A DNA stretch of 54,500 nucleotides from an uncultured Prevotellaceae bacterium (GTDB lineage Bacteria > Bacteroidota > Bacteroidia > Bacteroidales > Bacteroidaceae), in assembly GCA_900315095.1 (NCBI GenBank), contig OMXS01000020.1, positions 1 to 54,500 on the forward strand, written 5' to 3'. How positions within the stretch are numbered: position 1 is the stretch's first letter; the number at the start of each line of letters is the position of its first letter. The notes below the pieces were generated by a model. The model saw only the letters and a program-made list of their open reading frames with translations. It searched no databases and was not told the DNA's origin. Made by a program: the position numbers and the translations under genes. Positions 16,945-25,091 of the stretch are shown piece after piece.

Positions 16945-18576
16945 ATGAAGAAAACACTTTTATTTCTATTCGCTATAGCGAGTGCAACCGCATCAATGGC
17001 TTGCACAAACTTCATCGTGGCAAAAGGAGCAAGTACCGATGGTTCCGTGATTTGCACATATAATGCTGATGACTACGGAATGTTCCAGAGTCTTTGCCAT
17101 TTCCCTGCCGGCAAGCATGCTAAGGGTGAGATGCGCAAAGTTTACGACTGGGACACCAATGTTTATCATGGCGAGATTGCCGAGGCTCCAGAGACTTATA
17201 ATGTCATTGGAAACATCAACGAGTGGCAGGTGACCATCGGAGAGACAACGTTCGGCGGGCGCGAGGAACTTGTTGACCCCAAGGGCATTCTCGATTATGG
17301 CTCTCTCATCTACATCGCTCTTCAACGCTCTAAAACAGCTCGCGAGGCTATCAACGTGATGACATCGCTAGTTGCCGAGTATGGCTATAACTCGGAGGGC
17401 GAGACCTTTACGATATGCGACCCTAACGAGGCTTGGATTATGGAGATGATAGGCAAGGGACCTGAGAACAAGGGTGCTGTGTGGGTGGCTATGCGCATTC
17501 CCGACAACGCCATCTGCGCTCATGCTAACCAGAGCCGTATCACAAAGTTCAACCTCAAGGACAAGAAGAACGTTCTTTACGCAAAGGACGTTATAACCTT
17601 CGCACGTGAGAAGGGATTCTTTACAGGCAAGGATGCCGATTTCTCGTTTAATGCCGCATATGCTGCTCCTGACTTCTCTGGCCGTCGTTATTGCGAGGCC
17701 CGCGTGTGGAGTTTCTTCAATCATTTTGGCGACATGATGCCATACCTCGACTATGCTATGGGCAAGGTTCCTAATGCCGAGCCGATGCCGTTGTGGATTG
17801 TGCCTAACCATAAGGTTAGCGTTCAGGAGGTTGAGGCTTGCATGCGCGACCATTATGAGGGAACGCCGTTCTCGCTCGACCAAGACATGGGTGGTGGTAT
17901 TTGGGAAATGCCTTATCGTCCTACGCCTCTCTCGTTTGAGGTTGACGGCAAAAAATGCTTCAACGAGCGCCCAACGAGCACTCAGCAGACAGGTTTTAGT
18001 TATGTAAGTCAGATGCGTTCGTGGCTCCCTCGTGAGATTGGAGGTTGTCTCTGGTGGGGTAATGACGACGGCAACATGGTTGCATACACTCCAATCTATT
18101 GTTGCAATACCGTTCAGCCGGAGTGCTATAACACGCCAGATGCTGATGCCGTTACATTCTCTATGGACAACGCTTTCTGGGTGTGCAACTGGGTGAGCAA
18201 TATGGTTTATCCGCGTTATTCGCAGATGTTCCCATCGTTGAAGGAGGTACGCGACTCGCTTGAGAATTCATACTTTGCTAACCAGAAGTCAATAGAGGAC
18301 CGCGCGATGCAACTCTATGGCGAAAGTCCCGCTTCTGCTCAGAAGTTCCTTAACGACTATAGCAACGAGAAGGCTCAGCAGATGCTTGACCGTTGGAAGC
18401 AACTTGCCTTCTATCTCATCGTGAAGTATAACGATATGGCTGTTAAACCAGAGAAAGATGGTAAGTTCGAGCTTACTCCAGAAGGACTTGGTGCAAAGGT
18501 TAAACGCCCAGGCTTCCCAGAGAGTTATGCAAGAAGACTGATAAAGGAAACTGGTGATAAACTTATTCAACCATAA
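16945..18576 (+). CDS. C69-family dipeptidase (PepD-like)
   Basis: Product of 543 aa. A signal peptide ends at ASMA, leaving Cys20 (CTNFIVAKGAS) as the N-terminal nucleophile expected of this Ntn-hydrolase family. Further family blocks are GREELVDPKGILDYG and ETFTICDPNEAWIMEM, and HANQSRI. It should release dipeptides in the periplasm or outside. It lies three bases after the M23 gene and ends at a strong terminator, closing the nadC-M23-C69 run. Confidence 0.9.
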   Translation: MKKTLLFLFAIASATASMACTNFIVAKGASTDGSVICTYNADDYGMFQSLCHFPAGKHAKGEMRKVYDWDTNVYHGEIAEAPETYNVIGNINEWQVTIGETTFGGREELVDPKGILDYGSLIYIALQRSKTAREAINVMTSLVAEYGYNSEGETFTICDPNEAWIMEMIGKGPENKGAVWVAMRIPDNAICAHANQSRITKFNLKDKKNVLYAKDVITFAREKGFFTGKDADFSFNAAYAAPDFSGRRYCEARVWSFFNHFGDMMPYLDYAMGKVPNAEPMPLWIVPNHKVSVQEVEACMRDHYEGTPFSLDQDMGGGIWEMPYRPTPLSFEVDGKKCFNERPTSTQQTGFSYVSQMRSWLPREIGGCLWWGNDDGNMVAYTPIYCCNTVQPECYNTPDADAVTFSMDNAFWVCNWVSNMVYPRYSQMFPSLKEVRDSLENSYFANQKSIEDRAMQLYGESPASAQKFLNDYSNEKAQQMLDRWKQLAFYLIVKYNDMAVKPEKDGKFELTPEGLGAKVKRPGFPESYARRLIKETGDKLIQP

Positions 18577-18581
18577 CAAAT

Positions 18582-18614
18582 AAAAGGCCTTGGAAACCTA
18601 AGGCCTTTATTTTT
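18582..18614 (+). terminator. Terminator after the C69 gene
   Basis: AAAGGCCTT (18583-18591) and AAGGCCTTT (18600-18608) form a perfect 9 bp stem with an 8-base loop, followed by ATTTTTAT. Confidence 0.85.
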
Positions 18615-18680
18615 ATGTTGCGGAGCATGCTCCTATATTTTTACTCATCGCTCAACACGAAGAACTCCTAAATCTTGAGA

Positions 18681-18788
18681 CGGGCGCACACGGGATTCTT
18701 TCTCCGCTTCGCTATGCGCTCGGTTTCGCCGCTTATTCGAGCGATAGCGAGTCTTAAGAAAGCGGCAAAGCCGAGCGACGCCCCTACA
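18681..18788. repeat. Dispersed GGGCGCAC/GCCCCTACAA element, interrupted
   Basis: CGGGCGCACACGG (18681) and CGCCCCTACAA (ending about 18789) are the two ends of the 29-base motif seen intact at 21279 and 38616. Here about 82 bases separate them. The insert can fold by itself: CTCGGTTTCGCCGCTT pairs almost perfectly with AAGCGGCAAAGCCGAG. It looks like one small palindromic element inserted in another. Confidence 0.6.
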
Positions 18789-18795
18789 AATAAAC

Positions 18796-18851
18796 TCCTA
18801 ACTTCTAACTCCTAACTTCTAACTCCTAACTCCTAACTTCTAACTCCTAAC
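18796..18851 (-). repeat. Heptamer array (GTTAGRA x8) at the hisC stop codon
   Basis: Eight perfect 7 bp units, GTTAGGA or GTTAGAA on the minus strand, begin within six bases of the hisC stop. Each unit contains TAG, and because seven is coprime with three, all reading frames meet a stop within 24 bases. Confidence 0.95.
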
Positions 18852-18854
18852 TCC

Positions 18855-19889
18855 TTAGTATTGTCTGAGTGCTGAGAGCAGTTCGTTGTTCTCGGTCTTT
18901 GTTCCGATGGTGACGCGTAGGCAATTGTTGCAAAGCGTTACTCGTGTGCGGTTGCGAACGATGATGCCTCGCTCTACCAGATAGTTATAGATAGATTGCG
19001 CATCGGTCATCTTTGCAAGGAAGAAGTTTGCATCGGTAGGATAAACCTTCTCGCAAATGGGCAAGAGGCAGAACGATTCCATCATGCGGCGACGCTCTTG
19101 AAGCAATATCTTCACCCACTTGTCCACTTGGAACGGGTCGCGAAGTGATTCCATCGCCTGCTTTTGTGTCAGGTGGTTCACGTTATACGGATACTTCACC
19201 TTATTATATATACTGATAATCTCTTTGCTTGCGAAAGCCATTCCGAGTCTTATTGCGGCACATCCCCATGCCTTGCTCATGGTGTTTAGGACTATGAGGT
19301 TGGGATACTTGTTCAACACTCCGCGCAAAGAACTCTCTTGAGAGAAGTCGCCATATGCCTCATCTACTATTACAAAAGCCTCAAAGCGTTCAATCACCTT
19401 GATTATCTCATCGCGGTCAAGACTGTTTCCTGTGGGGTTGTTTGGCGAGCAAATCCATATTATCTTCGTGTTTCTGTCGGTGGCGGCAAGCAAACGCTCG
19501 GCACTCATCTGGAAGTTCTCGTCAAGTTTAACAGGGCGATACTCCACGTCGTTGATGTCGGCGCATACCTTATACATGCCGTATGTAGGTTCTATAGCCA
19601 CTACGTTGTCAACGCCAGGACGTGTAAAACACCTGTATGGAAGGTCAATTGCCTCGTCGCTTCCATTTCCAAGGAATATCTGGTCTTCTGCCACGCCCTT
19701 CACTTGCGCCAGCATCTTCTTCAAGTCTCTTTGCAGAGGGTCGGGATAGCGGTTGAACGGGGCGTTGTACGGGTTTTCGTTGGCATCGAGAAATACCGTT
19801 GCCTCGTGTCCGCTATATTCGTCACGGGCACTACTATAAGGCGCGAGGTCCCAAATATTTGGTCTTGTTAATACGGATAATGGTTTCAT
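18855..19889 (-). CDS. hisC: Histidinol-phosphate aminotransferase
   Basis: Product of 344 aa, a PLP enzyme transferring the amino group from glutamate to imidazole acetol phosphate in histidine synthesis. Visible are [28 protein letters not shown] and the PLP lysine in [14 protein letters not shown]. Start ATG 19889, chosen because the upstream TTG is weaker and reads into the spacer. Third gene of hisG-hisD-hisC. In Bacteroides hisB usually follows; here a heptamer array and an inserted repeat follow. Confidence 0.94.
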   Translation of the reverse strand: MKPLSVLTRPNIWDLAPYSSARDEYSGHEATVFLDANENPYNAPFNRYPDPLQRDLKKMLAQVKGVAEDQIFLGNGSDEAIDLPYRCFTRPGVDNVVAIEPTYGMYKVCADINDVEYRPVKLDENFQMSAERLLAATDRNTKIIWICSPNNPTGNSLDRDEIIKVIERFEAFVIVDEAYGDFSQESSLRGVLNKYPNLIVLNTMSKAWGCAAIRLGMAFASKEIISIYNKVKYPYNVNHLTQKQAMESLRDPFQVDKWVKILLQERRRMMESFCLLPICEKVYPTDANFFLAKMTDAQSIYNYLVERGIIVRNRTRVTLCNNCLRVTIGTKTENNELLSALRQY

Positions 19890-19929
19890 GTCTTTTATAT
19901 TTCGGCGCAATTATTTTTCGGACGTACTC

Positions 19930-19964
19930 CTTCAACTCCTAACTCATAATTCCAAACTTCTAAC
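19930..19964 (-). repeat. Degenerate heptamer array overlapping the hisD stop codon
   Basis: On the minus strand the units read GTTAGAA, GTTTGGA, ATTATGA, GTTAGGA and GTTGAAG. They encode the last residues of HisD (VRSLEL) and the TGA stop, then continue past it. Confidence 0.8.
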
Positions 19965-21230
19965 TCTAAAGCTCATCGCTCTCTTGTGGGCATCAAGTTG
20001 CTCGGCTTCGGCCATCAGTTCAACGGCATTTCCTATGCTCTTAATTCCCTCTTTCGTAAGATGCTGGAATGTAATCTTGCGGTTATAACTGTCGAGATTC
20101 ACTCCGTTGTATGCGAGCGCATAGCCGTGAGTGGGCAGAGTGTGGTTTGTTCCGCTTGCATAGTCGCCAGCGCTCTCACAAGCATATTTGCCCAGGAACA
20201 CGCTACCGGCATTAATCACTTTCTTTGCAAGTTCCTCGAAGTCGTCGGTGCCAATCACAAGATGTTCCGGCGCATAAGCGTTGCTAAGTGCCATCGCCTC
20301 TTCCTTGTCGTTCACCACAACAATCTTTGAGTTTTCGAGCGTCTTCTTCGCCAGTTCCTTGCGAGGCAAAGTATCCAGTTGCGCATCGACTTCTTTCTCC
20401 ACTTGCTTCGCCATCTCTTCCGAGGTGGTGATCATTATTACTTGAGAGTCGATACCGTGCTCCGCTTGTGACAGCAAGTCGGCGGCAACAAAGACGGGAT
20501 TGCTCGTTTCGTCGGCAATAACGCATATCTCAGAAGGACCAGCAGGCATGTCTATCGCTACATCATGGAGACTCACTTGTTGTTTTGCCGCCATAACATA
20601 CTGGTTGCCTGGACCGAATATCTTGTACACCTTAGGCACACTCTCCGTTCCGTAGGCCATAGCGCCTATCGCTTGAACGCCGCCAGCCTTGAATATCTTG
20701 CTCACTCCAGCCACACGAGCGGCGGCGAGAATGGCAGGGTTAACCTTTCCTTCCTTGTTAGGAGGGGTGCAAAGCACAATCTCTCTGCATCCCGCAATCT
20801 TTGCAGGTGTGGCCAGCATCAATACAGTACTGAAGAGTGGGGCAGTACCGCCAGGAATATACAAGCCTACTTTCTCGATGGCCACACTCTTCTGCCAGCA
20901 AGTCACTCCCTTGCAAGTCTCTATCTTTTCTCCCTCAAAGCGTTGTGCGTCGTGGAACTTATAGATGTTAGAGTGGGCGAGTTTTATCGCTTGCAATAGT
21001 TCATCGCCGATAGAAGCAAATGCCTCGTCAATCTCCGCTTCGGTAACGGCAAGACTCTCAAGTGCCACATGGTCGAACTTCAGTTCATACTCCTTTACCG
21101 CCACATCTCCACGTGTCTTTATGTCGTTCAGCACTTGGCTAACCGTGTCGTTGAGTTGTGAGACATCCAGATGCGGACGCTCAACAATACTCTTCCATTC
21201 CTCCCGCTTCGGGTATTTTATTATATTCAT
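19944..21230 (-). CDS. hisD: Histidinol dehydrogenase
   Basis: Product of 428 aa that oxidises histidinol to histidine in two NAD-dependent steps, using zinc. Conserved blocks are GLYIPGGTAPLFSTVLM, GPGNQYVMAAKQ, DMPAGPSEICVIAD and AEHGIDSQ (the zinc ligands), and the catalytic EHLVIG and H-T-L-P-T-H-G near the end. The last seven codons lie in a heptamer repeat, so the natural C-terminus may differ from homologs. 86 bases separate it from hisG. Confidence 0.95.
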   Translation of the reverse strand: MNIIKYPKREEWKSIVERPHLDVSQLNDTVSQVLNDIKTRGDVAVKEYELKFDHVALESLAVTEAEIDEAFASIGDELLQAIKLAHSNIYKFHDAQRFEGEKIETCKGVTCWQKSVAIEKVGLYIPGGTAPLFSTVLMLATPAKIAGCREIVLCTPPNKEGKVNPAILAAARVAGVSKIFKAGGVQAIGAMAYGTESVPKVYKIFGPGNQYVMAAKQQVSLHDVAIDMPAGPSEICVIADETSNPVFVAADLLSQAEHGIDSQVIMITTSEEMAKQVEKEVDAQLDTLPRKELAKKTLENSKIVVVNDKEEAMALSNAYAPEHLVIGTDDFEELAKKVINAGSVFLGKYACESAGDYASGTNHTLPTHGYALAYNGVNLDSYNRKITFQHLTKEGIKSIGNAVELMAEAEQLDAHKRAMSFRVRSLEL

Positions 21231-21278
21231 TTTCTGGTAAATGTCTTCTACCTCCTACTATCTCCTGTCATTTTTGTT

Positions 21279-21307
21279 CGGGCGCACTCGGAGGTACGCC
21301 CCTACAA
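21279..21307. repeat. Single arm of the dispersed GGGCGCAC/GCCCCTACAA element
   Basis: The 29-base motif CGGGCGCACTCGGAGGTACG followed by CCCCTACAA, nearly identical to the arm at 38616-38644, lies between hisD and hisG without its inverted partner. Confidence 0.7.
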
Positions 21308-21316
21308 ATCATGCTC

Positions 21317-22168
21317 CTATAGAATCATCTTCTCTATAGGAGTGACAAGAATGCCCTGTGCTCCCAACTCTTTCAGTTTCCCGATAATCTCCCAGAAACG
21401 CTTTTGGTCGAGCACGGTATGAACGCAGCACCACTCATCGTCTGCAAGAGGTATGATGGTGGGGCTCTTCAATCCTGGCAACACACTAACGATGTCTTGC
21501 AAATGTGCCTTTGGAACGTTCATGCGCACATATTTCTTGTCCTCTGCCTGCTTAACCGCCTCGATGCGGAAAAGTATCTGCTTCAGGATGTCGCGTTTCT
21601 CTTCGTCGAGATTCTTGTTTGCTATGAGCAGAGCCTCGCTCTTCATCACCACCTCAACTTCCTTGAGGTTGTTGCTTACGAGTGTTGAGCCGCTGCTCAC
21701 AATATCAAAGATGGCGTCGGCAAGACCGATGCCCGGGCTTATCTCCACGCTTCCTGTAATGACATGAATCTCTGCGTTGATGCCGTTATTGTTGAGGAAC
21801 TTCCTCAGGATAACGGGATATGATGTGGCAATCTTCTTGCCGTTGAACCATTCAAGGCCGTTATATTCGATGCTCTTGGGTATCGCGAGGCTAAGACGGC
21901 ACTTGGAGAAGCCAAGGCGGCAAACTACTTCGGCGTCTTCCTCACGCTCCTCAAACTCGTTCTCTCCCACAATACCGAGGTCGGCCACTCCGCTTGCAAC
22001 GCTCTGCGGAATGTCGTCGTCTCTCAAATAAAGTACCTCGAGGGGGAAGTTTGAAGCCTGTACCAGCAGGGTTCTTTTGCTTGCGCTTATCTTAATATCC
22101 GCCTCTCCTAGAAGACTGATGGTGTCCTCGTAAAGACGGCCTTTGGATTGAACTGCTATCCTTATCAT
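21317..22168 (-). CDS. hisG: ATP phosphoribosyltransferase, long form
   Basis: Product of 283 aa, the first, feedback-inhibited enzyme of histidine synthesis (ATP plus PRPP). The N-terminus IRIAVQSKGRLYEDT and the PRPP loop region GVADLGIVGENE are present, and about 75 C-terminal residues form the HisG_C domain that binds histidine; so this is the HisZ-independent long form. ATG at 22168 is chosen because an upstream TTG is the end of the TAAATTTG promoter box. Heads hisG-hisD-hisC. Confidence 0.95.
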   Translation of the reverse strand: MIRIAVQSKGRLYEDTISLLGEADIKISASKRTLLVQASNFPLEVLYLRDDDIPQSVASGVADLGIVGENEFEEREEDAEVVCRLGFSKCRLSLAIPKSIEYNGLEWFNGKKIATSYPVILRKFLNNNGINAEIHVITGSVEISPGIGLADAIFDIVSSGSTLVSNNLKEVEVVMKSEALLIANKNLDEEKRDILKQILFRIEAVKQAEDKKYVRMNVPKAHLQDIVSVLPGLKSPTIIPLADDEWCCVHTVLDQKRFWEIIGKLKELGAQGILVTPIEKMIL

Positions 22169-22180
22169 ACTTTTTTGCTG

Positions 22181-22188
22181 CAAATTTA
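22181..22188 (-). promoter_or_regulatory. -7 box of the his operon
   Basis: TAAATTTG on the minus strand, 12 bases before the hisG ATG; the leader is too short for a histidine attenuator. Confidence 0.65.
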
Positions 22189-22197
22189 CGCTTTTAT

Positions 22198-22228
22198 GTT
22201 GATATTTGCAAGAATTATTGTAATTTTG
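22198..22228 (+). promoter_or_regulatory. Promoter of the lytic transglycosylase (GTTG-N19-TAATTTTG)
   Basis: TAATTTTG at 22221-22228 ends 8 bases before the ATG at 22237; GTTG sits exactly 19 bases upstream. A nearly leaderless mRNA is expected. Confidence 0.65.
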
Positions 22229-22236
22229 TCGCGAAA

Positions 22237-23502
22237 ATGAAAGCGAAGTGCATTTATATTACACTATTGTTGCTGATGTTCTTGGCATCGTGCTCGGTGA
22301 AGTCGAAGAAAGGAGAACTTCCCCCGTGGGGCGATTCTGCCAACGACAGCACAGCCCTTTCGCTTAGCGACATCATAGCAAACGGCGAGTTGATTGCCGC
22401 AACGCTTTCAGGTCCTGACACTTATTATGAATACCGAGGCGAGCGTCTCGGTTTGTATTACCTCCTTTGCGACAGGTTTGCCGCAGAGGTGGGAGTCACC
22501 TTGCGCATCCATTTGTGCCGCGACTCTGCCGAACTCCGCACAGCCTTGTTTCATGGCGATGCCGATATCGTTATCACTCCGTTGCCCCGTAACGATGAGT
22601 CGTTGCACTATTGCGGTGCCGTAGATGAGGAGAGCGATTGCCAATGGGCTGTTTCGCCGCAGGGCGAGGACCTTGCTGCCGCCTTAGACCAATGGTACTC
22701 GCGAGAGGGCAGGGCGCTACAGGCAAAAGGACCGATGGCTCTTCGTATTAACGACCGTCTCTCGTCGCCATTCGGAGGGTGGGGCGGAAACTCCCCGAAT
22801 GCAGGTTCTCCTCGCGGCGGTCGTCGTCCTTCGCCGTCAAACCGCTATGCTCCGCCAACGCAGACGGCACCACGCATACCGCATATAGCCACTCCGCCCA
22901 CACCTCCAGGCGCCTTGTCGCCTTGGGACGACTTGTTCAAGAAACACGCATCTACGGCAGGAGTCGATTGGCGTTTGCTCGTTGCACAATGCCGTCAGGA
23001 GTCGGGTTTCAACCCAACGGCTTGTTCTTGGGCGGGTGCTTGTGGCTTGATGCAGTTGATGCCGCAAACGGCAGCATCGTTGGGAGTGCCTCGTGACAAG
23101 ATATTTGACCCCGAGACGAACGTTGCGGCAGCCGCCCGACTGATGGCAAAACTATCGAGTCAGTATTCATATATTCGCTCTTTCGACGAGCGCATCTGCT
23201 TTATGCTTGCATCATATAACTGTGGTTCTGGTCACATCGCAGATGCCCAGGCGCTTGCAAGAAAAGATGGGGCAAGCGCAGAGCGATGGGCCGATGTTGA
23301 GCATTACCTCTCGTTGCTTAGCGAACCGGAATATTACAACGACCCCGTTGTGCGACATGGGTATGTCAGGAGTAGCGAGACGGTGGGTTATGTGCGTGCC
23401 ATCAGCCAGTATTATTCGCAATATTCAGGTGGCAGAGGCTTTGCTGGCGGCTCTGCTTCGTCAGAACATCGCAGGGCATTAAAGAACCATCGCTTTAAAT
23501 AA
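22237..23502 (+). CDS. MltF-like lytic transglycosylase lipoprotein
   Basis: Product of 421 aa. The signal ends in LASC (Cys19), so it is an outer-membrane or periplasmic lipoprotein. Residues 40-172 resemble only the first lobe of the solute-binding (SBP_bac_3) domain of MltF. A Gly/Pro/Ser-rich linker follows (about 177-228), where the second lobe would be. The SLT domain has the catalytic Glu255 in CRQESGFNP and GACGLMQLMPQTA. It cuts peptidoglycan between MurNAc and GlcNAc. Divergent from hisG. Confidence 0.87.
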   Translation: MKAKCIYITLLLLMFLASCSVKSKKGELPPWGDSANDSTALSLSDIIANGELIAATLSGPDTYYEYRGERLGLYYLLCDRFAAEVGVTLRIHLCRDSAELRTALFHGDADIVITPLPRNDESLHYCGAVDEESDCQWAVSPQGEDLAAALDQWYSREGRALQAKGPMALRINDRLSSPFGGWGGNSPNAGSPRGGRRPSPSNRYAPPTQTAPRIPHIATPPTPPGALSPWDDLFKKHASTAGVDWRLLVAQCRQESGFNPTACSWAGACGLMQLMPQTAASLGVPRDKIFDPETNVAAAARLMAKLSSQYSYIRSFDERICFMLASYNCGSGHIADAQALARKDGASAERWADVEHYLSLLSEPEYYNDPVVRHGYVRSSETVGYVRAISQYYSQYSGGRGFAGGSASSEHRRALKNHRFK

Positions 23503-23517
23503 AGGATACAATTAAAC

Positions 23518-23538
23518 TCCTAACTCCTAACTTCTAAC
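23518..23538 (-). repeat. Heptamer array (three units) overlapping a stop codon
   Basis: GTTAGAA, GTTAGGA, GTTAGGA on the minus strand; the TAG stop of the methyltransferase at 23527 lies inside the second unit, and its last residues (GVRS) are encoded by the array. Confidence 0.85.
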
Positions 23539-24333
23539 TCCCCTCAGTTCCCAAAACGCAACGGCTGCCGCCGCCGCTACGTTGAGCGAGTCGACGTTAT
23601 GTGCCATCGGGATGCGCACGACATAATCGGCACGGCGTATTGTTTCCTTGGGAAGTCCGTCGCCTTCCGTTCCCATAATTATCGCCAGGCGTTCCTCGTC
23701 CTTTAGTCTTTTGTCGTCGATAGAAATGGAATTGTCGCTCAAAGCCATTGCTGCCGTCTTGAATCCGAGTTGTCCAAGCGGTTCAAGACTCTCGTCTATC
23801 CACGTCCAAGGCACCAGAAATACCGAGCCCATAGACACTCTTACGGCACGACGGTTAAGTGGGTCGCATGAGTTTTGTGTCAGCAGAACGGCGTCGATGC
23901 CAAGAGCGGCTGCCGAACGGAATATCGCTCCGATGTTGGTTGTGTCCACAACGCCGTCTATAACCACCACTCGGCGAGCCCCGCAGGTCACTTCTTCCAC
24001 GCTTTTCGGCGCAGGGCGACGCATAGCGCAAAGCACTCCGCGAGTTAAAGTGTAGCCGGTAAGCGCAGCCAAAAGTTTGCGGTCGCCGGTATAGACGGGA
24101 ATGTCGCCGACGCGCCTGATAATCTCTTGCGCATCGCCTTCTATGTGCTTGCGCTCGCAGAGCAGAGCCAACGGTTCGTAACCGGCATCGAGCGCCACAT
24201 TGATAACCTTTGGGCTCTCGGCAATAAACACGCCCTTCTCTGGCTCAACCTTGTTTCTCAGTTGTGCCTCGGTAAGTGTGCTGAACACCTCAACACCCTC
24301 GTGCGCAAGCGAATCAATCTCTATTATCGGCAT
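23527..24333 (-). CDS. SpoU/TrmH-family RNA 2'-O-methyltransferase (copy 2)
   Basis: Product of 268 aa. Substrate-binding N-terminal part with FIAESPKVI, then the SPOUT core with VIDGVVDTTNIGAIFRSAAA, IIMGTEGDGLP and NVDSLNVAAAAAVAFW. RNA target unknown. Start ATG 24333; a longer frame begins with a TTG inside the promoter box. Its C-terminus runs into a heptamer repeat, and the convergent transglycosylase gene ends 24 bases away. Confidence 0.85.
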   Translation of the reverse strand: MPIIEIDSLAHEGVEVFSTLTEAQLRNKVEPEKGVFIAESPKVINVALDAGYEPLALLCERKHIEGDAQEIIRRVGDIPVYTGDRKLLAALTGYTLTRGVLCAMRRPAPKSVEEVTCGARRVVVIDGVVDTTNIGAIFRSAAALGIDAVLLTQNSCDPLNRRAVRVSMGSVFLVPWTWIDESLEPLGQLGFKTAAMALSDNSISIDDKRLKDEERLAIIMGTEGDGLPKETIRRADYVVRIPMAHNVDSLNVAAAAAVAFWELRGVRS

Positions 24334-24354
24334 CTTTCTCGTTCTTTCTGCTTG

Positions 24355-24362
24355 CAAAGATA
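24355..24362 (-). promoter_or_regulatory. -7 box of methyltransferase copy 2
   Basis: TATCTTTG on the minus strand, 21 bases before the ATG at 24333. Confidence 0.6.
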
Positions 24363-24412
24363 ACTATTTAAATTCAAAAAACAAATCCTTCAGATGTCAT
24401 TAAGCATGTTTG

Positions 24413-24555
24413 GCAGTCTCACTTGTGCCTCTTGAGCACCTCATTTGTATACATCTGAGCATCTTACTTGTATACATCTAAGCACCTCATTTGTATACGT
24501 CTGAGCATCTCATTTGTGCCTTTTGACATGCTCATTTGATACTTCTGGCACACAA
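24413..24555. repeat. Six-unit array with 22-23 bp period
   Basis: A unit close to CTCATTTGTATACATCTGAGCA recurs with the A of ACTTG/ATTTG at 24421, 24443, 24466, 24489, 24512 and 24534. Inner units carry the palindrome GTATAC, while the outer ones have GTGCC instead. It lies between divergent genes. A very similar array is at 49115-49235. Confidence 0.85.
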
Positions 24556-24584
24556 TAAAGCGGCAAATTGGCGGTTATAATAAT

Positions 24585-24800
24585 ATGGAATATCTACCAA
24601 AAGACCCTGCAATACTCGTCTCGGCGATAAACATGCTGCTCAGAGACGAGGAGTTTGACACTCTCGAAGAACTTTGCTATAACTTCAATCGTGATGCTGA
24701 GGAGATAAAGGATTATCTCCGTGGGTATGGTTTCGTGTATAGCGAGGAGCAGAAACAGATGCGCCCGATAGGATATGACGGGAAGGAGGACGGCAGATGA
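24585..24800 (+). CDS. DUF4250 family small protein
   Basis: Product of 71 aa beginning MEYLPKDPAILVSAINMLLRD, the typical DUF4250 N-terminus, with a helix-turn-helix-like middle (LEELCYNFNRDAEEIKDYL). No signal peptide or membrane segment, so it is cytosolic. Function unknown. Its last four bases overlap the start of the next small gene (ATGA), so the two are probably a unit. The 22-23 bp array lies just upstream. Confidence 0.8.
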   Translation: MEYLPKDPAILVSAINMLLRDEEFDTLEELCYNFNRDAEEIKDYLRGYGFVYSEEQKQMRPIGYDGKEDGR

Positions 24801-25051
24801 TAACGCGCGACGCCATAGAGACTGCATATAGTTTCTTCCATCAGAAACTCCGCGTTTATGAGCATTCCACGATGGAGTGGCAACGCGACGACATCGAGTA
24901 TGCCATAGAGCAATATGTGGCCGACATGAACGACGAACTATATGACAAGATTGCAGATGGCAACGACCGTTTTCTGCGCGACCATCAGCACTTTGAGAAC
25001 GATATGAATAGTGCTGTCAACCAACTCGAAACGATGCTCTTCGGAAATTAA
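24797..25051 (+). CDS. Small hypothetical protein
   Basis: Product of 84 aa, acidic and predicted helical throughout (DDIEYAIEQYVADMNDELYD), with no signal, membrane segment or known motif. It overlaps the DUF4250 gene by four bases, which argues that it is a real gene and translated by coupling. I do not recognise the family. Confidence 0.65.
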   Translation: MITRDAIETAYSFFHQKLRVYEHSTMEWQRDDIEYAIEQYVADMNDELYDKIADGNDRFLRDHQHFENDMNSAVNQLETMLFGN

Positions 25052-25091
25052 AAAGGGTATTGTCCTATACCTTCCTCTGTCTCCTTAAATT

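Noticed and set aside
24413-24555. CRISPR array
   Set aside because: Units are contiguous and degenerate with no unique spacers and no cas genes nearby. The same holds for 49115-49235 and 29995-30097.
24546-24561. Sigma-54 promoter before the DUF4250 gene (TGGCAC...AAAGC)
   Set aside because: GG and GC are 11 bases apart instead of 10 and the -12 element is poor.
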